Shown: positions 45,801-56,305 of the stretch, piece by piece
How the letters are laid out: each line of letters opens with the position of its first letter
Numbering within the stretch: position 1 is the stretch's first letter
Assembly: GCA_019054805.1 (NCBI GenBank)
Contig: JAHQIY010000007.1
Coordinates: forward strand, 4,903,501-4,967,500
Source of the DNA: Brachionus manjavacas
Lineage: Eukaryota > Rotifera > Eurotatoria > Ploima > Brachionidae
Direction: 5' to 3'
DNA length: 64,000 bases
The notes under the pieces: model-generated
What the model saw: only the letters and a program-made list of their open reading frames with translations
Told to the model about the DNA's origin: nothing
Database searches by the model: none
Made by a program: the position numbers and the translations under genes

Positions 45801-48800
45801 TTCAAATCAAAATCAGTATCACAATTGCACATACATGGCAAGTAAGTGGAGTCGATTGGGGTCTTTTTTTGATTTCTTAAACAACAATCGTCGCTGTTGA
45901 TAAGCAGGTGTCGTTCACTTACCAAATATTCTCTGACAAATTTAAATCTATTGTACAAAGCAGCTACATGAAGTGGGTTCTCATCAGCCCAGTTGTTTCG
46001 GATAATGTTCGATTTGTATTTTATAAGTAGAGATAACATTTCTGTTGAGCCATTTTTAGCAGCCAAGTGAATTGGGTAATTTCCGTTTACCGAATTGGGC
46101 TGGTTGGTGTTTATGCTGTAATTGCCTAAAAGTAGCTCGACTATTTTTAGATGATTGTTTTCAATGCAAATCTCCAAAATGGTCTGGCGGTTGGCATCTT
46201 CTTTTTTTGATATTAAATCAATGAAGTTTGACTTGAGGATTCCCGATTGAACTTTTAGTTTTGAATCTTCGTCGCGCAATTTTTCTAAAATTCGCCTTAC
46301 TATTTTGAATCTTTCTACCTTGTTTTTACAAGCTAAATGCAATGGCGGCAGGCTGCTGGGCAAATCTAGCATGCACACATTGAACAATTTGTCACGGTCT
46401 ATTTTATCAATCAGGAGCTCGGCCTCATCTTCGAAACCAAATTTACAAGCTAAGTGCAGCGGAGTCAAGTTTTTTTTGTCTTCGATCTGAAATTCAAAAA
46501 TTTAGCCTCCTTACCAACTTGGTTATTCAATTATTATTTGGACCAAGTTTTTAGAAAAAATGGAAAATTATCAAATTTAATTTATTAAAATATTTTCAAA
46601 TTTGTTAAAGGCCATCAATTAATGGACTGACAAAAAAATTAAATTTTATTGACAAAAAAGAGTAAATCCACTGACAAAAAAACTACATATGATGACAAAT
46701 AAATTAATTGAATGATAAAATAATGATTTGAGTGACAATAAAAATCAAAATCTTGAACTATAGCACTAAAATCGGAAAGAAGTTCCAGACGATTATGACA
46801 AACCGTTTTGTCCAAATCTCATCATCAAGCTAGAGTCAACTATGAGAAAACATCACAATTTAAGTTCACTGATTCTTAAAATCAGAGTTGTTTTTGAGTT
46901 AGAAGTTTTAAGTGAAGTCACTGACTTTTTTTTATACACTGACTAAAAAAATTTATTCAAAGTCATGACTGAAATTTGGTACAGAATCTAAAATAGACTA
47001 TTAAAATTTTTTGTTCTAAAATATTAAATGAAGTTTATGTAAATTGTATCATCAGAAATATCATTTGTATTAATAAAATTTTTATTCATAATTTTTTTTT
47101 CTCTTTTTATTCACTTTTTTAAATCAGTAGTGAAATGAGTCACATTAAATGAAAAACCATTTAAAAAATTAAATAATCTCTTTTAAAATAAAAAAAGGGA
47201 GTAGTTGTAAGTAAAAAAGGAGGTGAATTATTTGAAATTTTTTGTTAAATTAGTGGAGATTTTTGCTGGATTTGTAGATTGATATTACATATGTAGATTG
47301 ATTGATCATTTAAAATTATTAAAGTATTGATTTTATGTAACAATGAATGGTAATTTTACGAAAATTTATATAAAATTACTTAATTTTTTTATTTTTCGTA
47401 AATTGTAAATATTTTAAATCTTTTCTTTGAATTTAATATATTTTGCTTTTTTCTGTAAAAAAAATGTAAATTTACGCAATAATTTTTGAGTAGAAATGAT
47501 AAAAAAAGATAAAAAATCAGAAATTTTTTTTTTTTATAAAACTAACCAATAAAAAATTTTAAGCAGACAGCTTCCGTTACCTTAGATAATTTGTAAACTA
47601 ATAAAATTTAATTCAGTTACTACAGTGCTGGAAATTAACTTGTCATATAACACTATCTAATTTAATTTAATATCATTTTTTTAACTTTCCTCAAATCAGC
47701 TGATATCATTATCATTTGATATCAGATAATATAAGGTGAATTAAAATTTGAATTTCTATACGTAAAAAAATGTAAATTGGTTCTCCAGTTGATGTTATAA
47801 ACAGTACATCCTAAAACTAACTTCATCGATTTCTTTCCTCTTCCTCTCTTCTTCCTCCAAGGAAGAAGATTTCTTAGTTGGCCGTACCCAAAGAGTGGTG
47901 ATGGGAGAGCATCAATCTGTTTGGACCGAGGTAACAAGTGGTGTACCACAAGGATCGGTCTTAGGACCTATACTATTCATTATTTATATAAATGATATGC
48001 TGGAGATGATCAATTCCCATCGTGAAGCTTACGCTGATGATACCAAGATGATCTCAGTCATAAAAAACTTAAGGTCAATTGAAACATTACAGAAAGATTT
48101 GGATAATGTGGCAAATTACGATAAGTATAAAATTTTACATTTTGGAAGGCTAAACAAGAAATTTGACTATAATATTCAATTTGGTCCAAGTAAAAAACCA
48201 TTAACCAAGTCAGTTTGTGAGAAGGATCTTGGGATATATATAAATGATGACCTAAAATGGAACGTTCAAATACGAAACTGTACAGCAAAAGAAAACAAAA
48301 TATTAGCCATGATTAGGAAAGCATTTAAATTCCGAGAAAAAAATAATATCAAGCTTCTTTATACATCGTTAGTGAGACCGCACTCAGATTACGAAAAGGT
48401 GCAGAGAAAAGCAACAAAACTTATTTCAGGGCTTAAAAACCTTGACTATGGGCAACGTTCAAAAGAACTTGGACTTAGTGATCTAAAAACAAGGAGACTA
48501 CGAGGAGATCTAATTTAAATGTACAAATTGGCAAACAATTTAGAGAGAGTGAATTTTGTAAATGGACTAGATATCGGTTGTGAATCAAGCTACAATTTAA
48601 GAAGGCACTAGAAAATCAATGCATCGAGAGCAAGTTAGGAATTGTTTCCCAAGATTTAACTTTTTTGTTAATAGGGTTGTGAACATTTGGAACAGTCTAC
48701 CGGTGGATATGGTCGAAGCAAGAAGTTTGAAATGTTTCAAGTCGAAACTTGACAAAAGGCTCATTGAAAATCGTGAAGTATCTGATACAGCTCTATAGAG

Positions 48801-51626
48801 CTTTCTTGAATCTTATTAAAGTTGTAGATTATTTTTACTACTACTACTACTAATAATTAATTTTTTTTTTCCTGATATCATCCGATATATGTGACAAGTT
48901 AATTTCCGGCACTGTAAAAATTTTACATTTTTTCGTCTTTTTTTACCATTGTTAACTGTGAGAAAGTGTGGTTTTCGTAAATACGTAAATTTACGTGTTT
49001 TTTTAAAGAAAAAAGTTTAGAAAATAAAAAAATTGGTGAACTATCAAATGATAGAAAAAAAATATATAGAATTCCAGCTTAAGAAAATCAAACATAGAAA
49101 AAAAATTAATACAGAAATTTAAATTGATAGAATTTTTTTTTAGCTTTTATTTAACAATTATAACTAAGTGTCAAAATTTTTAGTTTATAACTTAAATAAG
49201 CTAGTAAATTATCATATTAAATATGGAAATTTATTCGTCTCATATTACTAAATTAAGATCAAACAAGAACTATATAGCTATAAATTTGACTAAACAAACG
49301 ATAATTAAGAAGTTAACGATAAATAATAAAACAATAAATTTATTATTTTATTTTTTATATTCTATATTAATTAATATTGTAGTTTTTTTCTATCTTTTTT
49401 TTCTAAAAAAAATCTATTCTGTATTTAATCAAATCTAAATTTTCTTTTTTTTTTATCAATTGACACTTCAATTATAAAAAAATTCTATTTTTTTTTATTT
49501 AAATAGAAAAACTATAATTTAATTTACATTAGAATTCTTAATTTAACTTTGTTTTAGAAAACTGTCTCAAGTGCTCCTATTTATTCAAAACTGGTGTATT
49601 TAATTTTTTTAATTTTGGTATTTAACTAGTTATTTATTTTAAAACATGAAACATTGAATTTAAAAATGACTCAGTTTTGGCATAGTAAATTTTGTAACAG
49701 AGATCAAAAAAAAAATTAAATTTGAATAATTTTTTTGTTAAGATCTTCAACTCGCTCTACAAAGTCTTTCATGTGATACCAACTTTGTAATTCCTAATTT
49801 TAGTCTCTGGGATAACTGTGCAATTTAATTTATCATTTATGGTTTACACATAGTGCACACTTGCAGCATTTTTTCAGAACAATTTTTAAAGTTTAACAAA
49901 GAAGCAATTAATGTTAAAAATTTTTTTGTTCCTTGTTCAGCAATTCACAATTTCCCAAAATGTGACACTACTTTATTTGAAGCAAATATTTGAAGCTTTT
50001 AGCTCTTTTGGGGTTAAACTTTTCCTCGTGGAGTCTATTTTTACAATGAAATAATTTTAGATTAATCATGAACAATTCGAACTAATTTATTTACCAATGT
50101 TTTTATTTTAATCTAGCTCCATTTTCTTCAAATTGAAAAAAATGTAAAAAAATATATGAAATAATAAACGATAATACGATGTCATTCAGTGTAATTTAAC
50201 AATCTAAAATTCGATTCAAAATCACATCTTATAGATAGAACGATATTTTTTTTTGAATTCTTTAATTTTTTATATTTTGTTTTACTTTTAGGCATGGAAT
50301 TTAATTTAATGAGACTGTTTTAAGTTGACACAGTCGCGATTCCATATATTTCGACCGTTCAAAAAATAACTTAAAACTAAAAAAAATAACTTAAAGAAAT
50401 TTAAAACTTAATTTAAAAAAATACAAAAAAATTAAGTTATCAAATTGAATTGACTTCAAAACAACTCCGATTTTAATTTTTATGTCAAAAAGTCACATTT
50501 TTGATGATGAGTTGTACATGTAAATAAAAAAAATGTTTCACAAGTTTAATCAGTTTAAATTTTGGTAAAATATTGTATCATGTCTTTATTGCTTTTCGTA
50601 CATATTGAATTTTTCTAGATAAAAAATAAAGGCAATGTGATAACTTACATTAATTAAAAAAAATCCAAATTAAAATAAAAAAAAATTAGACAAAATAAAT
50701 TATTTTTTTAGTTCTTTTAAATTTGTTCATCGAAATGTAAAAAAATTATTTCACTTAAAATTGCTGAGAAAGCATATTTCACTTTTTATTTTTACACTGT
50801 AATTTTTGTACTAAATTTTCACATAAAATAAATTGTCAAAAAGTATGATCTTACTAAGTATTGGAATTTAAAAAAAATACTTAATTAAAAGCAACTAAAA
50901 TATTGGTGAAAAATTACATTTAGATTGATTCCTGGGACATTGACCAGCAGTAAAACTGCTAAAAAATTAGCTTTGTTTACGGCATAATGAAGACACGAAT
51001 TTCCATTTTCATCTTGAAAATTGATTTCGGCATGGTTTTTAATAAAAATATCAAATGTTTCTTTAAACTAAAAAGAAATTAAATATAATCTTCATTTAAA
51101 GCAAAAAATATTTTCAAATACTTCAGATATTTTTTTTTTCAGTATTTGATCGTCATTGTTTAAATAATCTTTTTGACTAAAAATATTTGATTTTATCAAA
51201 GTATGCAATGGAGTTGATTTTATTTTGCATGTTACATCTTTATCTGAATAGAAAAAATAAAATTAGACCTTAAAAACTTTTTTTTTAAAAAATACCTATT
51301 TTTGCATCTTTTATTAAAAATTGACAAAAATTTTTGCGACAATTCTTGGCTGCCAAGTGTAACAGGGAAAATCCATTGTGACTAAGAACATATTCTCTAA
51401 ATTTTAGCTTTAAATCATCGCCAAATTCTGTGCTTTGGTATTTGGACCATACCTCAGAGTCGTATTTTGTAGTATCTTCTATATCCTTAATGAATTGTAG
51501 TATTTCATTTTTAAAGCTCTCATTTTTTTTATCTTGATTTAACAACAAATACGACGAAGATCTACTGATCCGTATATCACCGCGACTTCGATTATGTCTT
51601 ATGATATTTTTTTTTAGATTTTCCAT
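35840..51626 (-). CDS. TRPA-family ion channel TRPA-B, six exons, complete
   Basis: Exons in coding order: 51296-51626, 51122-51243, 50918-51067, 44981-46486, 40973-42083 and 35840-36837. All junctions are GT-AG and all phases match, giving 1405 residues. About 16 ankyrin repeats (roughly 85-715), an acidic linker, six membrane segments, a pore loop and a TRP-type helix after S6 are followed by a long helical tail. This is the architecture of TRPA cation channels, which sit in the plasma membrane and respond to irritants, heat or mechanical input. Which stimulus cannot be read from sequence. The ATG at 51624-51626 follows a TTTCAG that may close a leader intron. The stop overlaps AATAAATAAA, a ready polyadenylation signal. 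TRPA-A lies 3.8 kb upstream in the same orientation. The tail of about 330 residues is much longer than in the TRPA1 proteins I know. Naming it TRPA1 itself would go beyond the evidence. Confidence 0.9.
37010..37340 (+). mobile_element. LINE 3' end with CGGTACAGA tail
   Basis: Shares GAGTGAGAGATATGTTGG, CAGGACTGAGTCAGTC and CTCCATTGTGTAATTGCTGC with the LINE at 62220-63145, then ends GAAGGAGCTCTAGCTCGGTA-CAGA and an AAATAAAT run. Only the last 330 bases are present. Confidence 0.85.
37612..37730 (-). repeat. Dispersed retroposon 3' end, copy 3
   Basis: The - strand reads CTACTCGATGCAGGAGCC, AGATCTAAGCCGATGCTC, GGAGATGAGCACTTCCCC and CATTATCCACTAGGATAG, then an (ATT)n tail (37600-37620 on +). 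Same family as 2590-2820 and 8075-8215. It is inserted inside the element at 37344-38669. Confidence 0.7.
37875..38151. repeat. Near-perfect 118-bp palindrome arms
   Basis: 37875-37992 and 38034-38151 are reverse complements with about two mismatches, around a 41-base loop containing GATGCGTTAGTC, a word also present in the arms. Arms include TTGAAGCTAAAAACTTCAAT, itself a small hairpin. Confidence 0.9.
38555..38630 (+). repeat. Third partial copy of the palindrome arm
   Basis: CGATTTTTTAATTATTTAAA then TTTAAAATTGAAGCTAATAA and CTTCAATGACATAAGAAACT match the left arm at 37882-37952 in direct orientation with a few changes. Confidence 0.8.
39032..40281. mobile_element. DNA transposon with 27-bp perfect TIRs and TA duplication
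   Basis: Both ends are AGGTGCCCCAAGTCATAAAC followed by ACTAGTT, perfect inverted repeats, flanked by TA at 39030-39031 and 40282-40283. The TA duplication places it in the Tc1/mariner/pogo group, though the AGGTGCCCC end differs from the CAGT ends of the other elements here. It carries one coding remnant (39517-39747). Confidence 0.85.
39517..39747 (+). pseudogene. Unassigned ORF inside 39032-40281 element
   Basis: A frame without ATG codes about 75 residues: KNDQDFNKFLDLILEAI, then EYKNIDLNIKLWNRFWRALE, MYQSGASYQNVLEKLFGAKS and a short basic end before a stop. Helical, ordinary composition, no recognised motif. It may be a piece of the element's transposase or a captured exon. Confidence 0.4.
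40973..42083 (-). CDS. TRPA-B exon 5: channel domain
   Basis: Codes residues 704-1073. It starts in the last ankyrin repeat (REVIRVLLDD) and continues through an acidic Ser-rich linker with TEESDDDDQS and the conserved KIDPP..SMSKHPLMLIARSG block before S1. Approximate membrane segments: S1 846-868, S2 895-915, S3 926-948, S4 957-985, S5 996-1013 and S6 1051-1073. The pore loop runs about 1019-1045, with TLTMVVGEFDTSRMG at the filter; TRPA1 of vertebrates has a GD pair here and this protein GE. Asn-rich sites in the S1-S2 loop (NSTNQT) could be glycosylated. S6 ends LNLFVG, spliced at the Gly. Confidence 0.92.
42785..42930 (-). repeat. Retroposon-like 3' end with (AAAT) tail
   Basis: On - the sequence GGGCTGAAAAAAAGGCTATG, CCATTCGGAGCTGCCCTGGA and CCCCTTTCC is followed by TTTAAATAAATAAAATAAAA, the pattern of a LINE or SINE end. 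No copy elsewhere in the window. Confidence 0.4.
43155..43266. repeat. Small inverted-repeat element, AGAGTTGTT family
   Basis: Left side GAGTTGTCTAAAAATGTC and AATTTAAGTCAAAGTC, right side GGACTTGGACTTGACTTG and TATTAAACAACTCTGG are roughly inverted. Same words as at 15600-15740. Confidence 0.5.
43727..44205 (+). mobile_element. CR1-like LINE 3' fragment with (ATT)n tail
   Basis: Reads [34 protein letters not shown], a stop, FKISNGLSRVDLHN, then REHFLLNRVVDNWNNLTTET and IKSLFKKRVDDSG. After the stop at 44137 come about 40 bases and a run of eight ATT units to 44203. Only the C-terminal end is present; one stop interrupts it. Confidence 0.85.
44981..46486 (-). CDS. TRPA-B exon 4: ankyrin repeat block
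   Basis: Codes residues 202-703 with about 13 ankyrin repeats, for example LTPLHLACKFGFEDEAELLI, NYPIHLAAKNGSTEMLSLLI, HTCFHIACIKGYYNIVEYFL, NTSLHLATENGHSGIANLLL and EFPLHTACYEGAYEVVKLLL. Between the fifth and sixth repeats sits an insertion with clustered cysteines (DDCCLRN, then LPCMCNCDTDFDL). TRPA-A has a matching insertion (FCACICSVGS). The block starts IEDKKNLTPLH, at the same place and phase as in TRPA-A. Confidence 0.92.
46620..46750. repeat. Loose TGACAAAAAA tandem
   Basis: Five to six diverged units of about 22-27 bases, each beginning (C/T)TGACAAAAAA or similar, with variable AT filler. Confidence 0.5.
47623..48914. mobile_element. TA-flanked DNA element interrupted by LINE
   Basis: Left end CAGTGCTGGAAATTAACTTG TCA and right end (reverse strand) CAGTGCCGGAAATTAACTTG TCA, flanked by TA at 47621-47622 and 48915-48916. 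Sub-terminal GATATCA words lie inside both ends. The right end also exists alone at 31460-31511. Without the inserted LINE the element would be a MITE of a few hundred bases of the Tc1/mariner group. Confidence 0.85.
47780..48853 (+). mobile_element. CR1-like LINE, 5'-truncated, with (TAC)n tail
   Basis: Reads FLVGRTQRVVMGEHQSVWTE, SGVPQGSVLGPILFIIYIND, REAYADDTKM (YADD box intact), EKDLGIYINDDLKWNVQI, LYTSLVRPHSDY, KVQRKATKLISGLKNLDYG, TRRLRGDLI, stop, then FFVNRVVNIWNSLPVDMVEA. Pieces are missing between the palm and thumb (the usual WLLSFNVNKC region) and in the post-RT part, and there are stops. It ends in (TAC/ACT)n at about 48833-48852. Frame 47895-48518 is the open part. Confidence 0.88.
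50918..51626 (-). CDS. TRPA-B exons 1-3: N-terminus and first ankyrin repeats
   Basis: Exon 1 (51296-51626) starts MENLKKNIIRHNRSRGD and ends in a first ankyrin repeat (GFSLLHLAAKNCRKNFCQFL). Exon 2 (51122-51243) has STPLHTLIKS. Exon 3 (50918-51067) has NGNSCLHYAVNKANFLAVLL. Introns are 52 and 54 bases. The basic and Ser-rich first 40 residues are cytoplasmic, with no signal peptide, as expected for TRPA. Confidence 0.88.
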
Positions 51627-53330
51627 TTAAATTCTGAAAAAGCCCTAGCTAAGACTGGGATCTAAAAAATAAAACTTCAGTAATTTATTTCCATCTAGAG
51701 AAAAGCATTCTCTGGCTCATATGAACTTAATTAACAATTTAAAAGACCCAATTAGGATTAAAGTACGCTTTCGCTTTATAGTTTTAAGATGTTGTGATTA
51801 TTTTTCTAAGAATTTCATAACCAAAATTTAAAATTGCCTGGTTTGTATCTATTTTCTTACGATTAATTTATCACATGGGATTTTGAAAAATAGTTTTTTA
51901 TTAAAAACTAGTCAATTATCTATGCCATTTTAAAATTAATTCAGCTTTATTATATCGAAGAACAAGATCGATATTTTTGAACCCGCAAGGATTTTCAATT
52001 CTTAAATGATAATTTCTTGATATAATTTTTTATCAACTTTGATTTAAACAAAAATTTTATTCTAATTTTCCTTTTATGATGAAATAATTTTTTTTTCAAA
52101 AAATTATAAAAACTGGTGCCTTTTTTTATTTTTTGGAACTAAGAAAATTTTATTTTAATAACTTAAAATTAAAATAAGTGATCTTAGTGTGTTCCAAGAG
52201 GGTATTTTATTTCTAATAGTAATATTCTCACCTTAATCACTTGGTCTGAATTCTTTAGGTACAAATTTAATTGAAAAAACAATTATGCAAAAGAAATTAA
52301 TAGCTTTTTAATTTTTTTTCCACAAAGCAAAGATTTTATTGAATATTTAATTTCTTGATTGTTAAGATAAAATTTCAGTCTATAGATTTATTCGATTTCA
52401 AATATGATATGTTTAAATTGATAAATGATAGCTTTTTGTGTTTGTTAAAAAAGGAAGTTTTTTTATAAATAAATTAAATGACACGAGAGGGCTATCAATT
52501 AATTATAACTTTAAATAAACCTAATTAATGCTTATAAAAAACTTTGTAATTTTTTATTTCTTTTTTAGAGATCAAACAAATCGTGAACGAAATATCTATT
52601 TTTTTTCAATCAATCGACTGATACAATTTCAAATTCGACTAAAATTTTTATTCAATACATTAATTATTATTTTATACTGAAACAATAACTCACTAACAAT
52701 ATATTGAACATTATTGATATATTTAGAAAATTTGCTGAATTTTATATTTTGACGATTGAATTGAATCGATTTTTGAAGCTTGACTGTCAGCACCATTAAA
52801 TTTATTCTTATAAATCTTAATGATTTTAAAATTAATGAATTTGAGAAAAAAAAGATATAAAATTTAAGCCAGAGTACCTGAATTCGGAAAGTAACTTAAA
52901 AATTAAACCATGATTTTAATCAAGTGAAATTTTAAAAGTTTTTATCACATTGCTTAAGTAATTTCCTTTTGGCTTTTGAAGAAAAATCCATTAAAAATAA
53001 TCAATTTCACTTTAAATCCATCCATATATTAGACTTTTAGGCATCATTTTGAAAAAATGGAATTAAATTGATTAAAATTTCCGATAAAATAAAAAATATA
53101 TTCAAGATTATTTTTGAATTTCCTTCTCTAATTGAAAAAATAACAAATTTGTGCAAATATAAAAACTCAATAGTAATTTATTGTTAATTTAAAAAATTGA
53201 AAAATATTCAACAATTTTTTTTTGTTGACAAATTTTAAAAATTAGCAAAAAATAATCGATGATTAATTAAAGAAAAATTTTATTGTTAAGTAAAAATTAA
53301 AATTATTTTGAAAATTTTTCATTTGTTTTC
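51627..53330. other. Upstream region of TRPA-B
   Basis: AT-rich sequence between the TRPA-B start and the Gypsy fossil. No coding frame; would hold the promoter of TRPA-B, but no element can be picked out. Confidence 0.45.
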
Positions 53331-53359
53331 AAACGAATTCTTCAAACGCTTCTTCGAAC

Positions 53360-53545
53360 GAGTGTTTCAATTAATGATCCATCAGTAAATAAAACTATTG
53401 AAGACCATGTCAGCGAAATGCTTGAAATGACCGTAATTCAAATTTCAAAGGGTTTTAAAATGTTAAAAAAAGTAATAAAGATGGAAATTTTCTTTTTTGC
53501 ATAGATTATAAGAAGTTAATTAAAATGAATTTTATGAAATATTTA
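53360..53545 (+). mobile_element. Gypsy-type LTR retrotransposon fossil, RT fragment
   Basis: A short stretch with the reverse-transcriptase signature of Ty3/Gypsy elements (the region around the conserved VDYRKLN-like block, here FCIDYKKL). Broken, with several breaks in under 200 bases; no LTRs, gag or other pol domains seen nearby. Old. Confidence 0.65.
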
Positions 53546-53737
53546 TATTTTGATCTTTTTTTTAGTTATACTTTATTTAGATAAGAGGAAAAATACCTAA
53601 TTTAAAGCTTTTTAATATTTTTATTAAAATAATATTCTAATTATAAAAATTCTTTTCTTTTTTAAATATTTTTTTACTCATTTTTTTAATTGTATTTTTT
53701 ATTAAAAGAAGCCCTTTTGCTACCACTAACTTCCTTA

Positions 53738-53872
53738 AAAAATAACCAAATAATAGTGACAAAAAAGGTCCCCTTAAATAAACGTTAAGCTGAATAATCT
53801 TAAGATAAATGAAATTTTACTTTATAGTAAAATCAGTAGCAGTCTTTATCATTATTTGGTTATTTTTTAAAT
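53738..53872. repeat. Small inverted-repeat element (~135 bp)
   Basis: AAAAAATAACCAAATAAT at 53738-53755 is inverted at about 53852-53869 (ATTATTTGGTTATTTTTT), enclosing a less AT-rich core with GGTCCCC. MITE-like; no flanking duplication tested. Confidence 0.65.
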
Positions 53873-54618
53873 AATATAAATTAATTTCAAAATGTAATTC
53901 AATGTAAAGAATTACAATTTGATCTAAAAAATTCTAAAATGATAAGGTAAATAATGTGTGAAGAAGAATTGGGATGAGTATCTTTAAATTCTAGAGCAAT
54001 TAACTTAAACTTTTTTGGAAGCTCATCATTTCGACGAAAAAGAAAACTTATCAAACAAATGGATTTTGGGTGCCCATTAAAACGATCTTTTTTCAAATGA
54101 TGAATTGAATTTGATTTTTTTTTTGAAAAAATTAATAAATTATAGCTGAATTAAATTAGGTAATTTTTTTTAATTCAATTTTTAGATTAAAAATTTAAAA
54201 AAATTGAATTTTCTGTTGAAATGCAAAATAAAAATGATTTTGGAATTATATTTATGGGAGATTCAACTTTAAAAAATACTAGAATCCAAGAGATATTTAT
54301 TTTAATTTTGATGTCATTGGAAATTCTTTGTCATAGTTAGAATTTTTCAAGCTCAAGTATAAAATGATTAGCAACGATTTAAATATATTGGTAAAATTTT
54401 AATAAAAATTGAATATCATTCTTAAATTCTTCATTTCATACTTAATAAGTTTTTTTAATGTTAAAATAATTTTTTAGTTAATTTATAATCTTAAATTTAA
54501 TTTCATCAAAAATCTGAATTAGGATTTTGAGAAATTCAGTACTAATCAATTAATTAAAAGAACAGAAAAAAATGTAAAAAAATTGAAATTTTTTTTTTAA
54601 AGGCTTAAACTTAGTTTT

Positions 54619-54802
54619 GTAAATGCAACATAGTGCAACATTCAAAGTTGCATCAAATTTCTTAGTCTGATAAATTTGCAGAGTTTAGCAGAAATTTAAT
54701 TTCAATATAATCAAGCGAAGTACATTTTGCAGTGATTTAGCACATCTTTAGCAGACATTTACATTGATGCAACTTTGAATGTTGCACCATGCTGCATTCA
54801 CA
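54619..54802. mobile_element. MITE-like element with ~39-bp inverted ends
   Basis: TGTAAATGCAACATAGTGCA-ACATTCAAAGTTGCATCAA at the left is inverted at the right (TTGATGCAACTTTGAATG-TTGCACCATGCTGCATTCACA), about 90 percent identical. The core has GCAGA/TTTAGCA words. No coding capacity. Confidence 0.8.
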
Positions 54803-55394
54803 GAATTAATTTTAAACTCTTTGAAATAAAGTTATTTAATTTTATTACACTTTGTTTTGTTCTTTTGAACTAAACTTCACAATACCTGAATTAGTTAAAA
54901 TTGAGAGAGCATTAAGAAAACAAATAATATAAGATAACAATTTCATTTAGAAAATCGTAAAAAATTTTTATTTTTTTCTTATTTTTTTCTTATTTTGTAA
55001 ATATTTTTTAAAGATTTTATTTTTTTCAATCGTCTAAAAGGGGTCCCACTAGAACACTGATCCCCAATATTTTAAAATTATTTGACCCCCCACTTTTATT
55101 GCTAAGCAAAAAGACTGACAAAAATAAAAATATTTACTCACAGTCACCAGCATCTAATGGATTCAGTTTTTAGAAAATAGAACAGAATATAATAATAATT
55201 AAATTAATTTTAGAAAAACTATTTATTTATTAAAAAATATGAAGATTAACATAAGTTTATTCAAAAAAATATTTAAAAAAATATTATCTGAAAAATGTTT
55301 AAAATTAATTATTTCACTGTTCCTTTCACCACTTATACAGATCTAAGAACAAATTGTATCATTTTCGTCGTTGCTTCAATAAATAATCTAAATT
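54803..55394. other. 3' flank of TRPA-A
   Basis: Spacer between MITE and the TRPA-A stop codon; a patch ACACTGATCCCCAA at about 55057 resembles a hAT-type terminus but nothing confirms it. Confidence 0.4.
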
Positions 55395-56305
55395 TTAGAA
55401 TCGCTTTGTGATCATTTCTGTTACTTTTGAGCCCACAAAATTAACCGATTCATGCATATTCCGCAAACTTGACTGAATTCGATTTGTTTCGTATTTTGTA
55501 ACCTCGTTAGTTTCAAATTTGAGCTCTTTTAGTTCTTTGTTTAGATACTCTGTGGACTCGTCCATTTGTTCCAGAATTTTACTCTCTGATTTTTTGACAG
55601 CTCCTTCCAAATCTGCAACAGATTTTTCCATCTTGGCCTCTACGCTAGCTATCTTCAGAGTTAAAGTATGTGCTGAATTGTTTACCAATTCCACTAGTCT
55701 TTTCTCAATTTTGTTTAATTTATCATCAAAATAAATTTTAGATGATGACAACTCGTCCATGACTCTCAAGTTCAATTTTCCAATCGAATTATCTAGTTTG
55801 ATCTCGGCATTTTCCAATCTTGTTATCATAGCCTTTGAATTACCATTTAGCTCTTCGATCAAATTTTCCATGTATGAGGTTGTGTTTCGGGCCATTTCGT
55901 TTATACCATCTTCTACTCTGACCTGGGAGTTGTTCAATTTCGACTCGACATCACTGACCTGATTATTGAATAGCGATTTAATAGACTTTATTTGCTCTGA
56001 AGTGTTTTTGGACATTTCTAAGAACGAATCTTCAAGTCTTTTCTGGGGATCCAGTAACTTTATTTCTGGATCTTTTGAAGACAAGAAATGGGAGAGTCTA
56101 ACCCAAAGATTATTGAAAATTTTCATAATGTTGTTCTCTTTGCGTGCATCATATCTCTCAAAAGTCATGTTCAAATATTTGGAGACAAAAGTGCGCCGAA
56201 ATGGCTGAAGTGCAGATTGAACCTTTAGAACAAACATAATGCGCATTGAAATCTGCTGAATGTCGGCTTCATCCAATACAGTTTTAATTTCACCGACAGC
56301 AATAC
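55395..56305 (-). CDS. TRPA-A last exon: TRP helix and 40-residue-repeat tail
   Basis: Starts GIAVGEIKTVLDEADIQQ and MRIMFVLKVQSALQPFRR, as in TRPA-B. Five 40-residue units (genomic 56051 down to 55452) begin DPQKRL, NSQVRV, NAEIKL, ELVNNS and EQMDES, then a short end EMITKRF. Only the first unit and a half are close to TRPA-B (DPQKRLEDSF / EMS..TSEQI); later units keep the length but not the sequence. No membrane segment; predicted coiled coil in the cytoplasm. Confidence 0.88.

Larger units (their letters stand above)
46487..50917 (-). other. TRPA-B intron 3 with nested element
   Basis: Acceptor CAG at 46487-46489 and donor GTAATT at 50917. Contains the TA-duplicating element 47623-48914 with a LINE inside it. 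Near 46620-46745 it has loose repeats of TGACAAAAAA. The rest (48917-50917) is AT-rich without recognised content; the frame at 49223-49438 is low-complexity and not supported. Confidence 0.8.

Noticed and set aside
49223-49438. 71-residue hydrophobic frame on +
   Set aside because: Low-complexity Ile/Phe/Lys/Asn composition expected from random AT-rich sequence.
55050-55090. hAT-like terminus ACACTGATCCCCAA
   Set aside because: Only a short resemblance to hAT ends; no partner end, duplication or coding remnant.
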